Shown piece after piece: positions 5,565 through 14,081 of a stretch of DNA of 64,000 bases. The position numbers were made by a program, and so were the translations under genes. The DNA lies in IMG/VR virus record IMGVR_UViG_3300046002_006949, positions 1 to 64,000 of that record; one strand, written 5' to 3'. Under the pieces are notes generated by a model. The model was not told where the DNA came from. It was given only the letters and a program-made list of their open reading frames with translations, and made no database searches. This DNA is from a virus. Each line of letters begins with the position of its first letter. Position 1 is the stretch's first letter.

Positions 5565-7841
5565 ATGAACGAACTGCAGACGTACCGCCAGGCGGCGGTA
5601 GATACGGCGTGGCATCTGTGCCGCCACGGCATAAAAATCTTCCCAGCTATCTACGGCACCAAGAAGCCTGGGCTCAAGTGGAAACAGCTTGCCACGAGCG
5701 ATATGAACGAGTTTGTGAAGCTCGTACCGCCCGGCAAATTCAACCTGGCTCTCACCTTCGGACCAGAGTCGAACCTCATCGACATCGAGCCGGATGACGA
5801 CGCAGCCGTTGCAAAGCTCGCCGAGTTGATGGCCGAGAACGGTTGCAAGACCATCGCATACAAATCGCGAAATGGTATCCACAACCTGTTCCGCTACGAG
5901 CCCCGGCTCGCGGTGTTCGGTAAAGCCGTTATCAAAGTTGGTAACCTCGAATGCCGAATGGGAGTCGGCGGGTACGGCAGCGGTGAGGAGGATGACGCGG
6001 ATAGCCGAGCCGCTTACTCGATCTGCCCACCATCGCTTCACCCGGACACGAAGGAACATTATCTCTGGATGCCCGGCTGTGCCCCGTGGGAAGCTGACCT
6101 GGCGCCGATGCCAGAGAACATCATTAACTTCTTCGTCACCAACTACCGAGCGGGTGGTGGTGGAAAGTCCGAGGTTGAGGTCGACGCCTACGAGGACGGG
6201 TACCTGCCGGGGCCCGGTCACAGGCATGAGTACCTGCTAAAGGCCAGCAAGAGCTTCTACACGCAGTGGCAGTTGCCAAGATCGCTGTGCGAGGACATGA
6301 CGCGGCTGTTGTCTCAAGCAATCGGTTCGTACGAACTGGAGGGCCGCGGCGAGACCGAGATAAAGAATCTCTTCAACAAACTTGAGCGGCCGAACGACCC
6401 GCTGAAAGAATTAACCATCGCTGTCAACATGAGCGATGTTGATGCTGTCACAGAGATGGTGCAGGTACAGCGGGCAACCACGGCTGCCGGCCACTGCCTG
6501 GAGATCCCCACTCACATCTTCCACCCACTGATCGAGGAAGCCTCTCAGAACGCGAAGCTGGCTCAGTATCCACGTAATCTGTTTCTCAACACGATCCTGT
6601 GTACGACGGCCCATACGCTCGGCCAGGCAGTCAAGGTACGCGTCAGTGAAGACCACGATCCCACCGGTCTTCAACTGTTTTCATTCGGAGTGGGAGGTTC
6701 CGGGACGGGGAAGAGTAAAACCATAAAGGCTTTACTAGGACCGGTCTCCCACTCCGACTCTGTCACGACGGAGGGGAGCCCAGAAGGGCTCGTCTCCCTG
6801 ATGAGTCGGTTCCCTCGTGGAGTCATGATTGAACTCACCGAGGGCAAAGAGTTCTTCAAGATGCTGGGCAAGTACTCCTCCCAGCCGGGGCAGGGAAGCG
6901 ACAACAGCCTGTTCCACAAATGCTGGTCCGGTGACAAGATCAAACGGACGCTGCAGAAAGGAACTTTCGGGTGTCAGGAGCCCTTCCTCGTGGTCTGTGC
7001 AGCGATCCAGAAGATCAACCTGAACCAGATGCCGCCGGGTGACTGTCTCGACGGGTTGCTCCAACGAATGCTGATCATGCCCATCGGGGACGTACCGAGG
7101 AAAACGGACCCAATGGCTCTGTCCTTGTTCCAGCAGTTCCTCCGGACCTGGTACGAGATCGTTGGCCGGCTGGAGACGGTGAAGCCCGCTATCGGGCAGC
7201 CGGTGCTATCGTCCATGATCACTGGGTCAGGTGTTGCCATCAGGCCGCTCACGCTCACGCTGGACAAGCACGCCCGTGAAATGTGGAATGACTATGCCTC
7301 TGACAAAAGGTCCCCGCAGACGATGGGTGCGTGGCCGGAGGACCATCCGTACCGAGCCGACGTCGTACGTCATGCCGAGATGGGGCTACGACTGGCGGGC
7401 AGTCTGTTCATGCAGGACTGTGCCTGTGACAAGGCATTCTGGGAGCATCATCAGGTTGGCAACCAGGACAACGGGTGGCTTCCGGAGGCGGTGATGAAAC
7501 GCGGCATCGACTACATGGAGCACGCCTGGTATCAGAAACAGAAACTGGTCGACCCGATCGTGGAGTCAGCGTTTGCGTCGGCCTCGGGTCTGCACATGCT
7601 GCAACGAGAAGAGTCTGTTGTGTCTCGGGTTGATAAACACATTGCGGCCCGCCGACGCCGGATCGAGCAGGCGTTTGGCGAGGAGTGGACCCACCGTGAG
7701 TACTACACCGTTTTCAAACTCAAGAAAGAAGAAGCTCGGCGTGAGCTGGACCTTTTCATCCGGGAGGGTCACATCGTAGAGTTAGGTCTCGTGGACGGTA
7801 AGAAATCCGTCCGATACAAATTTTTGGGAGAGGTGGAATGA
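5565..7841 (+). CDS. Primase-polymerase fused to DUF3987-like helicase
   Basis: A 758-residue protein. The N-terminal ~200 residues fit an AEP/prim-pol domain: LIDIEPDDD (catalytic DxE, Asp73/Glu75) and SRNGIHNLFRY (SxxxxH, Ser101/His106), the motif pair that binds metal and nucleotide. The C-terminal half has a Walker A loop at about 375-386 (GVGGSGTGKSKT) within a region like the DUF3987/virulence-associated E helicases. Such fusions lay primers and unwind DNA at the phage fork. GGAGACAACA precedes the ATG. It heads the rightward operon directly after the control region. The polymerase partner is encoded 45 kb away at 53360. A winged-helix-like tail (HREYYTVFKLKKEEARRELD) closes the protein. 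Confidence 0.8.
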   Translation: MNELQTYRQAAVDTAWHLCRHGIKIFPAIYGTKKPGLKWKQLATSDMNEFVKLVPPGKFNLALTFGPESNLIDIEPDDDAAVAKLAELMAENGCKTIAYKSRNGIHNLFRYEPRLAVFGKAVIKVGNLECRMGVGGYGSGEEDDADSRAAYSICPPSLHPDTKEHYLWMPGCAPWEADLAPMPENIINFFVTNYRAGGGGKSEVEVDAYEDGYLPGPGHRHEYLLKASKSFYTQWQLPRSLCEDMTRLLSQAIGSYELEGRGETEIKNLFNKLERPNDPLKELTIAVNMSDVDAVTEMVQVQRATTAAGHCLEIPTHIFHPLIEEASQNAKLAQYPRNLFLNTILCTTAHTLGQAVKVRVSEDHDPTGLQLFSFGVGGSGTGKSKTIKALLGPVSHSDSVTTEGSPEGLVSLMSRFPRGVMIELTEGKEFFKMLGKYSSQPGQGSDNSLFHKCWSGDKIKRTLQKGTFGCQEPFLVVCAAIQKINLNQMPPGDCLDGLLQRMLIMPIGDVPRKTDPMALSLFQQFLRTWYEIVGRLETVKPAIGQPVLSSMITGSGVAIRPLTLTLDKHAREMWNDYASDKRSPQTMGAWPEDHPYRADVVRHAEMGLRLAGSLFMQDCACDKAFWEHHQVGNQDNGWLPEAVMKRGIDYMEHAWYQKQKLVDPIVESAFASASGLHMLQREESVVSRVDKHIAARRRRIEQAFGEEWTHREYYTVFKLKKEEARRELDLFIREGHIVELGLVDGKKSVRYKFLGEVE

Positions 7842-8032
7842 TCGTCAGCAAAGCCACGTTCTGCTGGGCGCAAGGAGCCGAGTGCAACGTTGGTTTCATC
7901 TGGGACGACGAAGGGCCCGGCCTGTACATTCTTTGGTCTGACAATCCAGAGCTGACAGGTAAGACGATCAGAATGGGCGATGGTAAGATCGAAGACAAAA
8001 CCTTTATGCACTTGTCGGAGTTGTTGGCATGA
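7838..8032 (+). CDS. Small unknown protein, 64 residues
   Basis: Begins at an ATG overlapping the primase stop (ATGA) and ends overlapping the next start (ATGA). The sequence is beta-rich (ATFCWAQGAECNVGFIWDDE) and resembles no family I know. Coupled translation on both sides supports it as a genuine gene of the replication operon. Confidence 0.6.
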   Translation: MIVSKATFCWAQGAECNVGFIWDDEGPGLYILWSDNPELTGKTIRMGDGKIEDKTFMHLSELLA

Positions 8033-8643
8033 AACGCGTTCTCGTTGCATGTGAGTGTTCAGGCACAGTACGAGATGCGTTCCGGAGCCGCGGGTACGAC
8101 GCGTGGTCCTGCGATATCATCGATCCGGACGAGCCAAGTGAGTACCACATCAAGGGTGATGCACTCGACCAGTTCCAGTTCGGATGGGACCTGATCATCG
8201 CCCACCCACCATGCACGTACCTGTCCAACAGTGGGGTCCGTTGGTTGAGCACAGACCCAACCCGCTGGGAAAAGATGAAGGATGGGGCAGAGTTCTTCAA
8301 ACAGTTTCTCAATACTGGTTGCCCGCGTATCTGTATTGAGAATCCGATCATGCACAAGCACGCCAAAGAGATCATCGGTGTAAACTACACGCAGATCATT
8401 CAACCGTGGCAGTTCGGCCACGGCGAGACGAAGGCAACGTGCCTGTGGTTACAGAACCTTCCTCCGCTTCAGCCGACGAACATTGTTGAGGGTCGTGAAG
8501 GACGAATTCACAAGTTACCTCCGTCGAAAGACAGAGGGAAGTTACGATCAGTTACCTTTCAGGGCATCGCCGATGCGATGGCCGAGCAGTGGGGACCTTT
8601 GTTATGTTTAGAAAAGCGTCAGATGCTTACCACCGAACCATGA
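8029..8643 (+). CDS. C5-cytosine methyltransferase-like protein without recognition domain
   Basis: A protein of 204 residues with the fold signs of C5-cytosine methyltransferases: MKRVLVACECSGTVRDAF (SAM-binding motif I region), a DIIDPDE acidic loop, HPPCTYLSNSG (PPC motif, catalytic Cys62) and CIENPIMHKH (ENx motif, Glu104). The target-recognition domain and motif X of full-size enzymes are missing; length is about half that of M.HhaI. Short phage proteins of this family are common and their activity is generally unknown; acting on a nucleotide, on RNA, or with a partner is possible. ATGA coupling on both sides places it in the replication operon. Confidence 0.65.
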   Translation: MKRVLVACECSGTVRDAFRSRGYDAWSCDIIDPDEPSEYHIKGDALDQFQFGWDLIIAHPPCTYLSNSGVRWLSTDPTRWEKMKDGAEFFKQFLNTGCPRICIENPIMHKHAKEIIGVNYTQIIQPWQFGHGETKATCLWLQNLPPLQPTNIVEGREGRIHKLPPSKDRGKLRSVTFQGIADAMAEQWGPLLCLEKRQMLTTEP

Positions 8644-8900
8644 TACACCACCACAGTATCCAGATGGCGTGGGAGAAAAAGGTCGAACCGGAGCAGATAG
8701 CCTTCATCGAAGCGGCAATAGAGGATGCTTCTGCACGAGGAGAGTCACTGTTCGAGAAGACTGTGAAGTGGGAACTCACTCGCAAAGTTAAGCAGGCCCT
8801 GATCGATCTCGGGTACGCAGTCGGGGAGCGGTGGGTGTATGAGAGGGACGGTCAGCGTTTACTGACGGTCTGTTGGGCACCACGGGGGACCAGATCATGA
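8640..8900 (+). CDS. Unknown protein, 86 residues
   Basis: Helical N-terminal part (EQIAFIEAAIEDASARGE) and a C-terminal beta part (GYAVGERWVYERDGQRLLTV). No domain recognised. The ATG at 8640 overlaps the upstream stop (ATGA); an ATG at 8604 is an alternative with a GGGG upstream but would overlap the methyltransferase by 40 bases. Its stop overlaps the recombinase start. Confidence 0.55.
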   Translation: MIHHHSIQMAWEKKVEPEQIAFIEAAIEDASARGESLFEKTVKWELTRKVKQALIDLGYAVGERWVYERDGQRLLTVCWAPRGTRS

Positions 8901-10444
8901 GTGTCTGGATCTACGCACGCGTCTCCACATTCGACCAGTATGTCAACGGCTACTCCGTTGACCAGCAGGTCCGGTCGTGTCTGGAGTACACCAAGCAGCA
9001 CAACCTGATGCTGGGCGATGTCACGAACTGCGACCTGCCCGGCGTCTTCATCGACGGTGGTAAGTCAGCGTTCAAGAAGAAGCTGATCCAGCGTCCCGGA
9101 GGTTGTCTGCTCATGGAGAACGTGAAGCCGGGCGATACCATCGTTGCTCTGGCCACGCACCGTCTGTTCCGCCAGTTCGGTGACATGGTAGCTGTGATGG
9201 ACAAGTGGGTAACCGAGGGTGTCAACGTACGCTTCGTCGATTACCCCACACTCAACACGGACACCGCCAACGGCAAGGCGATGCTGTACATCATGGCCGT
9301 AATGGCACAGCTCAAGTCGGAGCTGATCTCAGCCCGTGTCAAAGAGTCACGAGGTATCGCCGGGGTTAAGCAGAAACCAGAACCACCGGCACCGAAGCCA
9401 ATCATCGTGGAGAATACCACGAAGAATCTCGGGGCCGTCATGCAGCAGATGCAGGTCGAGCGGGAGAAGAACAAGTTCACATTCAGCGGTTGCGTCCACG
9501 CGTACGTCCGTGTGTCGACGAAGGAGCAGACTGTCGAGCATCAGATCGAGATGATCAAGAAGCAGATCCCCGAGGACATGAAAAACGCAGAGATCATCTG
9601 GTACAACGATGAAGGTGCCAGTGCATTCAAGACGAAGTTCGAACGACGCAAAGCCGGCGGCCTGATGCTACAGGCGTTGAAGCCCGGCGACATGGTCGTG
9701 GCATGGAGGCCAGACCGTCTGTTCCGTTCCCTGATCGATGCCAGCCGTGTCCTGGAGAAGATCCACGCAACAGGAGCCTCACTGACAATCGTCGAAGGCA
9801 ACATCCGGACAGACCAGGCTCAGGGCCGGATGCTTATGCAGATGATGTCCATGTTTGCCGAGATGGAGTCACAGGACATCTCACGCATGACAAAGCTGGG
9901 ACACTTCGGTTCAATCGGTGTGAACCCCGCGGCCCGTGCGACACGGATGCCAAAGCTGTTACGCGGTATGAAGAAGCATCACCTGCAGAAGTACTACCAG
10001 TTCGAGGACATGCTGACACCCGAGGAACGGTTCTACATGCACGTCGAATTGTCGCTGACTCAGCAACACTACCGTGACCGTCGTACGGCCTGCAGAGTCA
10101 TCTCGAACAAGTACCTCGCCAAGAAAGGTTTGCCACCTGTGACTGGCGAGTTCGGAGACCTCGTGACGGTCTACATCAAGCGATTGAAGACCATGCAGAA
10201 AGAAGAGTTCAGCACACGCCGGCAGCGACTGATCGACAATATGAAAAAGCAACCAGCAGGTGCTGAGATCCGGTACCCGCTGAACGTGTCTACGATTGCG
10301 TGGATCGACAAGAGGCAGAAGGAGTTCCTCCGGGTCGCGAAGATGTTCCCGGGGAGGCTGAGAGACAAGCAGGCCCTGACAATGCTGGCGTCGTCGTGTG
10401 CGTCACCAGAGGCGGCTGTGGCATTTGTGGGGAGGGTACGATGA
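8897..10444 (+). CDS. Serine recombinase with two tandem catalytic domains
   Basis: A 515-residue protein with two complete resolvase/invertase N-terminal domains in one chain. Domain 1 (about 2-150) has YARVSTFDQ with Ser10 and HRLFR; domain 2 (about 199-335) has YVRVSTKEQ with Ser207 and DRLFR (Asp273, Arg274, Arg277). In domain 1 the aspartate normally preceding the RLxR motif is His88. Both keep the ExxxISxR-type helix (QLKSELISARVKE; EMESQDISRMTK). A lysine/arginine-rich helical tail of about 180 residues follows. Serine recombinases normally dimerise through single domains, so this is a covalent pseudo-dimer. It may integrate, resolve or invert DNA; no att sites were identified. The ATG overlaps the upstream stop (ATGA). 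Confidence 0.85.
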   Translation: MSVWIYARVSTFDQYVNGYSVDQQVRSCLEYTKQHNLMLGDVTNCDLPGVFIDGGKSAFKKKLIQRPGGCLLMENVKPGDTIVALATHRLFRQFGDMVAVMDKWVTEGVNVRFVDYPTLNTDTANGKAMLYIMAVMAQLKSELISARVKESRGIAGVKQKPEPPAPKPIIVENTTKNLGAVMQQMQVEREKNKFTFSGCVHAYVRVSTKEQTVEHQIEMIKKQIPEDMKNAEIIWYNDEGASAFKTKFERRKAGGLMLQALKPGDMVVAWRPDRLFRSLIDASRVLEKIHATGASLTIVEGNIRTDQAQGRMLMQMMSMFAEMESQDISRMTKLGHFGSIGVNPAARATRMPKLLRGMKKHHLQKYYQFEDMLTPEERFYMHVELSLTQQHYRDRRTACRVISNKYLAKKGLPPVTGEFGDLVTVYIKRLKTMQKEEFSTRRQRLIDNMKKQPAGAEIRYPLNVSTIAWIDKRQKEFLRVAKMFPGRLRDKQALTMLASSCASPEAAVAFVGRVR

Positions 10445-10785
10445 GTAACCTCACAAAAGAAGAAGGTATCGAACTGTCAGCAAAGGCGTCCGGTCAGGAC
10501 TGGGCCGAGTACGCTCTGAAGTTCTTGTACTGGTACTTGTGGTACAACAAGACAATGCACGTCGACGATCTGTGGACGGCGGGCCTGGTAACACCGGTAT
10601 CGCCGAGAGCGTTGGGGGCTGTGGTCAAACAGGCGGCCACTAACGGGTGGATGCGTATGAACAAGACGGAGGAGGGTTACATCATCGGGAAACCATCGAA
10701 GAGTTCACACGACACGATAAAGGCCGTTTGGCTGTCTAACCTGTACCGACCAGATCCTGAGCAAACACAACCAGATCGGCCCTGA
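10441..10785 (+). CDS. Unknown protein, winged-helix-like, 114 residues
   Basis: Last gene of the rightward replication operon, coupled to the recombinase by ATGA. The middle (LWTAGLVTPVSPRALGAVVK followed by AATNGWMRM and EEGYIIG) looks like a helix-turn-helix with a beta wing, the pattern of small phage DNA-binding proteins. The C-terminus overlaps the opposite-strand HTH gene by 50 bases. A strong terminator follows at 10812. Confidence 0.6.
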   Translation: MSNLTKEEGIELSAKASGQDWAEYALKFLYWYLWYNKTMHVDDLWTAGLVTPVSPRALGAVVKQAATNGWMRMNKTEEGYIIGKPSKSSHDTIKAVWLSNLYRPDPEQTQPDRP

Positions 10786-10966
10786 AGATCTGCAGTCTCC
10801 CACCCAACCAGAAAGACCTGAGGTAGTAACGTGCCTCAGGTCTTTTTTTGTTTTGTAAGCCCTTGAGACACCAGTTGCGAACGGTGTCTGTGGTGACCTC
10901 CACGCCATGATTCTTCAACCAGGCAACGACCTCTTTTGGGGCCATGAAGGGTGTCTCATTATCCAT
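10736..10966 (-). CDS. Excisionase/MerR-like HTH protein on the opposite strand
   Basis: A 76-residue protein opposed to all its neighbours. MAPKEVVAWLKNHG then TTDTVRNWCLKGLQ form a helix-turn-helix of the MerR/excisionase type, followed by a wing (FWLGGRLQIFRADLVVFAQD), a common layout for Xis-like directionality factors and small phage regulators. Standing next to a serine recombinase suggests excisionase or repressor function (inference). The ATG at 10966 lacks a clear Shine-Dalgarno; an internal ATG at 10945 is an alternative. Its coding region contains, on the other strand, a strong terminator. A palindrome at 11023-11034 lies upstream of it. Confidence 0.65.
   Translation of the reverse strand: MDNETPFMAPKEVVAWLKNHGVEVTTDTVRNWCLKGLQNKKRPEARYYLRSFWLGGRLQIFRADLVVFAQDLVGTG
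10812..10850 (+). terminator. Strong intrinsic terminator embedded in an antisense gene
   Basis: A 12-base perfect stem (AAAGACCTGAGG at 10812-10823 with CCTCAGGTCTTT at 10834-10845) is followed by a T run to 10849. It ends the plus-strand operon 5565-10785. The whole element lies within the coding frame of the minus-strand HTH gene. Confidence 0.85.
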
Positions 10967-11009
10967 CTGGGAAAACCGACAAAGGGGAGAAAGCGGAAAC
11001 TACCTAGTT

Positions 11010-11037
11010 TGTATGGTAAGAGGTATTGCAATACAAG
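11010..11037. promoter_or_regulatory. Operator-like palindrome before the capsid operon
   Basis: GTATTGCAATAC (11023-11034) is a perfect 12-base palindrome, nested within a wider TTGTAT...ATACAA symmetry. It lies between the start of the minus-strand HTH gene and the scaffold gene, where an autoregulatory site would be expected. A nearby GGTAAG resembles the half site of the left-end operators. Confidence 0.4.
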
Positions 11038-11093
11038 CCGGAAAAGATTCTCATTGTCGGGAATAGTCATCCCCCAGACAACAGGAATCAATC

Positions 11094-12119
11094 ATGGTCC
11101 CCGAACTTCCGTCGTTCCAGATGCTGCAGCAGCAGAACCCACAAAGCCTACAACCGAGTGCTCCGTCTGGGGGAGCGAATAGCCCTCCCGTCCCGGTTTC
11201 ACAACCGGGCGGGATGGGTTTACCAACTCCCCAGCCACAAGCTCCGCAGGTAGATTCATACATCGCTGAGCTGGAACGATCGGGTCGATTACCGGCCGGC
11301 CGATTCAAGACCACGCAGGAAGCCTTCGAAGCGGTCTACGGTATCGCAGAGAGTGCTTCTCAGCAGGTTGAACGACTACAGTCACAGGCATACGCTCCTC
11401 CGGTCGAAGCCGCACCGCCCCAGGCACCAGCGGCTCCGGTCGAAGACTTGAACAAGATGGCGATGGCTTTCCAGCAGAGTGGCTGGATGGCACTGGAGAA
11501 CGGCCAGTGGGTCGCCAAGCAGGCCGCGGCAACGCAGCTCGCTTCACAGTTGAACCAACGTATCGTTGAAGCTCAGGCCCGTCAGGCTGAACTCTCAGAC
11601 CCGGACGCTTTCCTCGCCAAGTACGGCAAGAAAGCATTCGAACAGAACCTTGCTCCTCTGCAGACAGAGCTTGCCGAATTGAAGCAAGCCTACCAGCAGA
11701 TGCAGCAAGATCTATACAAGGCTGTTCCAAAGCCTCACGAAGCCTGGGTCAAACAGAACGAGACACAACTGTGGACGACGAATCAACTTGGTCAACGAGT
11801 ACCATCACCAGCGGGCAAGGTCTACGGCGATGCGTGGGATCTAGCCCAAAGCTACGGGATGGGTGCCGAAGATATTCACAACTTTGCGACTGTAGCTGCA
11901 ACGCCGTACATGGTCCAGCAGCAGGCACCGCCTGCAGCCCAGCAGCAGCCACAGCAGTCATGGATGCAACAGACCCTGCAGAACCCTCCGGTGCATAACC
12001 CAGCCTTCAATGCTCCCGGTACTTCTTTCACTAACAGTGTTCCTCCCCACCAGCGAGCATCCTCACTGGACAATGACGGGCTCCCGTCATTCCAGCGGTT
12101 GCAGAACTTATCACAGTAA
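11094..12119 (+). CDS. Capsid scaffolding protein (probable)
   Basis: A 341-residue protein rich in Gln, Pro and Ala: disordered Pro/Gln ends flank a helical core (about 130-225) with coiled-coil character (LTELAELKQAYQQMQQDL and similar). This composition, and a position immediately before the major capsid gene, is typical of phage scaffolds, which guide procapsid assembly and are then lost or cleaved. No protease domain is seen. The ATG follows AGGAATCA. Identification rests on context and composition rather than a sequence signature. Confidence 0.65.
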   Translation: MVPELPSFQMLQQQNPQSLQPSAPSGGANSPPVPVSQPGGMGLPTPQPQAPQVDSYIAELERSGRLPAGRFKTTQEAFEAVYGIAESASQQVERLQSQAYAPPVEAAPPQAPAAPVEDLNKMAMAFQQSGWMALENGQWVAKQAAATQLASQLNQRIVEAQARQAELSDPDAFLAKYGKKAFEQNLAPLQTELAELKQAYQQMQQDLYKAVPKPHEAWVKQNETQLWTTNQLGQRVPSPAGKVYGDAWDLAQSYGMGAEDIHNFATVAATPYMVQQQAPPAAQQQPQQSWMQQTLQNPPVHNPAFNAPGTSFTNSVPPHQRASSLDNDGLPSFQRLQNLSQ

Positions 12120-12130
12120 CGGAGTAGACG

Positions 12131-13270
12131 ATGGCTCATTCGATCACGGCAGCAACAGTTGACGGGCACATTAACAGCGTCCGTGACCTTGCACCAAAGT
12201 ACTGGAAGGATGTCTCGGACCTGACGGTTCGAAACTTCCTCACCTTCTTCAACCTGATGAAGTGGGGGTCCATCTCGTACAACGCTCGGTCACACACGCA
12301 GCTTTGGAATGCCCGCGTCAAACAGCCGCAGGTGATTCCCGCAATCGACGGTCAGCCAATCGAGTTCGTCAACACTGATACGGACATCCAGTTCTACATC
12401 GGCATGAAGGGGTACCGTGGTACCGACTATTTGCCTGAACTGGAATACCTCCAGGCACAAGGTGCCCCGGAGATGATCACCGATCGATACACCCGCAAGA
12501 GCAAAGACATTGCTCAGGCGATGATCGAGAAGCTGTCCGGGTCCTTCTACAAAGACGGTAATGTCGCCGCGAATGTGTACGACTTCGTGGGCATCAAAAC
12601 TCCACTGGCGTACGACTCAGGCACCATCACGGCTGCTGACAAGATCGCTCGACCGAACGGTACCTACGCAGGTCAGTCTTGTGCTCTGGGTAACCTCGGG
12701 GGAACGTGGACTGGTGACCTGGCTACGAGCCCGAACGCGAACCTCGACAAGGACTGGCCTTTCGGTCAGGGCTCAAGTGAGTACGACGGTACCTCCCCAC
12801 TGATCGTGAACTACGGTTCAACGGCGTGGAACACGGCAGCCACAGACTTCGCGACCAACGCAGTGATCGCAGCCAGCTACGCTCTGACCGCAATGCTTCA
12901 CCGCGGCGGCCAGTCGATGGTTGGTGCGATGCCAAACATGGTCATGGCGTCTGAAATGTTCACGGAGTTCAAGAACAGCTTCCGCGAGAACAACCGCCAG
13001 ATGATGCCGTTCAAAGACGGTGACCTTGGCTATCCAGGTGAAACCCTGATGGTTGACGGCATGGTCTACTCGATGGACTATGCAGTGCCAACAGGCGAAG
13101 CCTACATGTACTTGCCACAGTACGTCGAAGCCTTCTTCGTCCACGATCAGATCTACGGTGCGAAGGGTCCTGACTACTCCGTGAAGGACGTCGGGTACCT
13201 GTACTACGCTTCGTGCTACGGGAACTTCAAGTTCCAGCCAAAGTACTTGGCCCGCTTCATCAAGGTCTGA
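12131..13270 (+). CDS. Major capsid protein
   Basis: A 379-residue protein of even composition, preceded by a strong AGTAGACG-type spacer 11 bases after the scaffold stop. Features fitting an HK97-fold capsid subunit are an N-terminal arm, a long helix (TDRYTRKSKDIAQAMIEKL), and a C-terminal domain ending in beta strands (DVGYLYYASCYGNFKFQP). The size is usual, and the gene is followed by a hairpin and then by a small beta-rich decoration candidate. No cleavage propeptide is evident. The call relies on size and scaffold-capsid-decoration order. Confidence 0.75.
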   Translation: MAHSITAATVDGHINSVRDLAPKYWKDVSDLTVRNFLTFFNLMKWGSISYNARSHTQLWNARVKQPQVIPAIDGQPIEFVNTDTDIQFYIGMKGYRGTDYLPELEYLQAQGAPEMITDRYTRKSKDIAQAMIEKLSGSFYKDGNVAANVYDFVGIKTPLAYDSGTITAADKIARPNGTYAGQSCALGNLGGTWTGDLATSPNANLDKDWPFGQGSSEYDGTSPLIVNYGSTAWNTAATDFATNAVIAASYALTAMLHRGGQSMVGAMPNMVMASEMFTEFKNSFRENNRQMMPFKDGDLGYPGETLMVDGMVYSMDYAVPTGEAYMYLPQYVEAFFVHDQIYGAKGPDYSVKDVGYLYYASCYGNFKFQPKYLARFIKV

Positions 13271-13283
13271 TGATTGAAACTGA

Positions 13284-13308
13284 GCCCGGCCTAACCGGCC
13301 GGGCGTCT
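13284..13308 (+). terminator. Hairpin after the capsid gene
   Basis: GCCCGGCC (13284-13291) pairs with GGCCGGGC (13297-13304) around a 5-base loop, followed by GTCTTCTTAC. The T tract is weak, so it may be a partial terminator or an mRNA-stabilising hairpin that keeps capsid expression above downstream genes. Confidence 0.55.
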
Positions 13309-13351
13309 TCTTACTCTCTGATTCAATTCTCCCCGTTTGGAGCGGTGCAAT

Positions 13352-13882
13352 ATGTCATGTAACATTCAGATGAATTTGGGCCAGGTCGACATTGTCGAAG
13401 ACGATCGGTATCTGGGAGTCGTCAAACGATTCGCAGACATTAACCGCGACTCCGCGGTAAACTGGTATCCTGAGTCCGCAGCCAACCTGAAGGCAGTGTT
13501 CGTGAAGAACGACTCAGGTGGAACGCTTGCGAGCGGCCTCGGTGTCACGTACAAGGCTGGTGGAGTCGGCAAGACGATCGGTGCTCTGAGTGGTGCCAAC
13601 CTTCGCTGTGACGGCGTGGTTGACCCATTCCTCGGTGCAGCCGTAACCGTTGCCAACGGTTCATACTTCTGGCTGATCATCGAAGGTCCAATCGACGTTG
13701 AAGTCGGTGCTGGCGACTTGACCAGCCTCGGTGTTGTTCAGACTCTGGCCAGCGGCAAGTTCGGAACCGGTACTGCCGGTACGAACTCTGTGGGTCACTC
13801 TGGTATCTCGGCCGAAGCCGGTTCTTCTGGTGGTCGGGCCCGTGTGTTCTTCAACAACCCGTTCTCAGCCTACAAGGGCTGA
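13352..13882 (+). CDS. Capsid decoration or head-associated protein (probable)
   Basis: A 176-residue beta-rich protein with many Gly, Val and Thr residues (ASGLGVTYKAGGVGKTIGAL, then GSYFWLIIEGPIDVEV). It resembles the small capsid-stabilising or head-fibre proteins found next to capsid genes. The ATG at 13352 follows TTTGGAGCGG. No specific family was recognised; the role is inferred from position and composition. Confidence 0.55.
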   Translation: MSCNIQMNLGQVDIVEDDRYLGVVKRFADINRDSAVNWYPESAANLKAVFVKNDSGGTLASGLGVTYKAGGVGKTIGALSGANLRCDGVVDPFLGAAVTVANGSYFWLIIEGPIDVEVGAGDLTSLGVVQTLASGKFGTGTAGTNSVGHSGISAEAGSSGGRARVFFNNPFSAYKG

Positions 13883-13966
13883 TATGCGTCAAACATGTCG
13901 TACGTCGATTGCGGCGTACGACGGTTTTACTTTTGCCTCACGGCTACGAAGGGTGGTGATCCTAAC

Positions 13967-14080
13967 ATGAACGTCTTGCCTCCAAGTCCTCCTGCAGGTA
14001 TCCACAGTACTCAGACCGTCCAAACGGTTCAGCCCGGTAACCCGATCCAGGTCACGCTGACTCCGAACACTCGGAAGTAA
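13967..14080 (+). CDS. Small Pro/Thr-rich peptide, 37 residues
   Basis: A short frame (MNVLPPSPPAGIHSTQ...) behind GGTGGTGATCC, ending two bases before the next start. A longer version from an ATG at 13895 exists (61 residues) but lacks a ribosome site. It is rich in Pro, Thr and Gln without a known domain. It may be a minor head component. Confidence 0.4.
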   Translation: MNVLPPSPPAGIHSTQTVQTVQPGNPIQVTLTPNTRK

Positions 14081-14081
14081 A

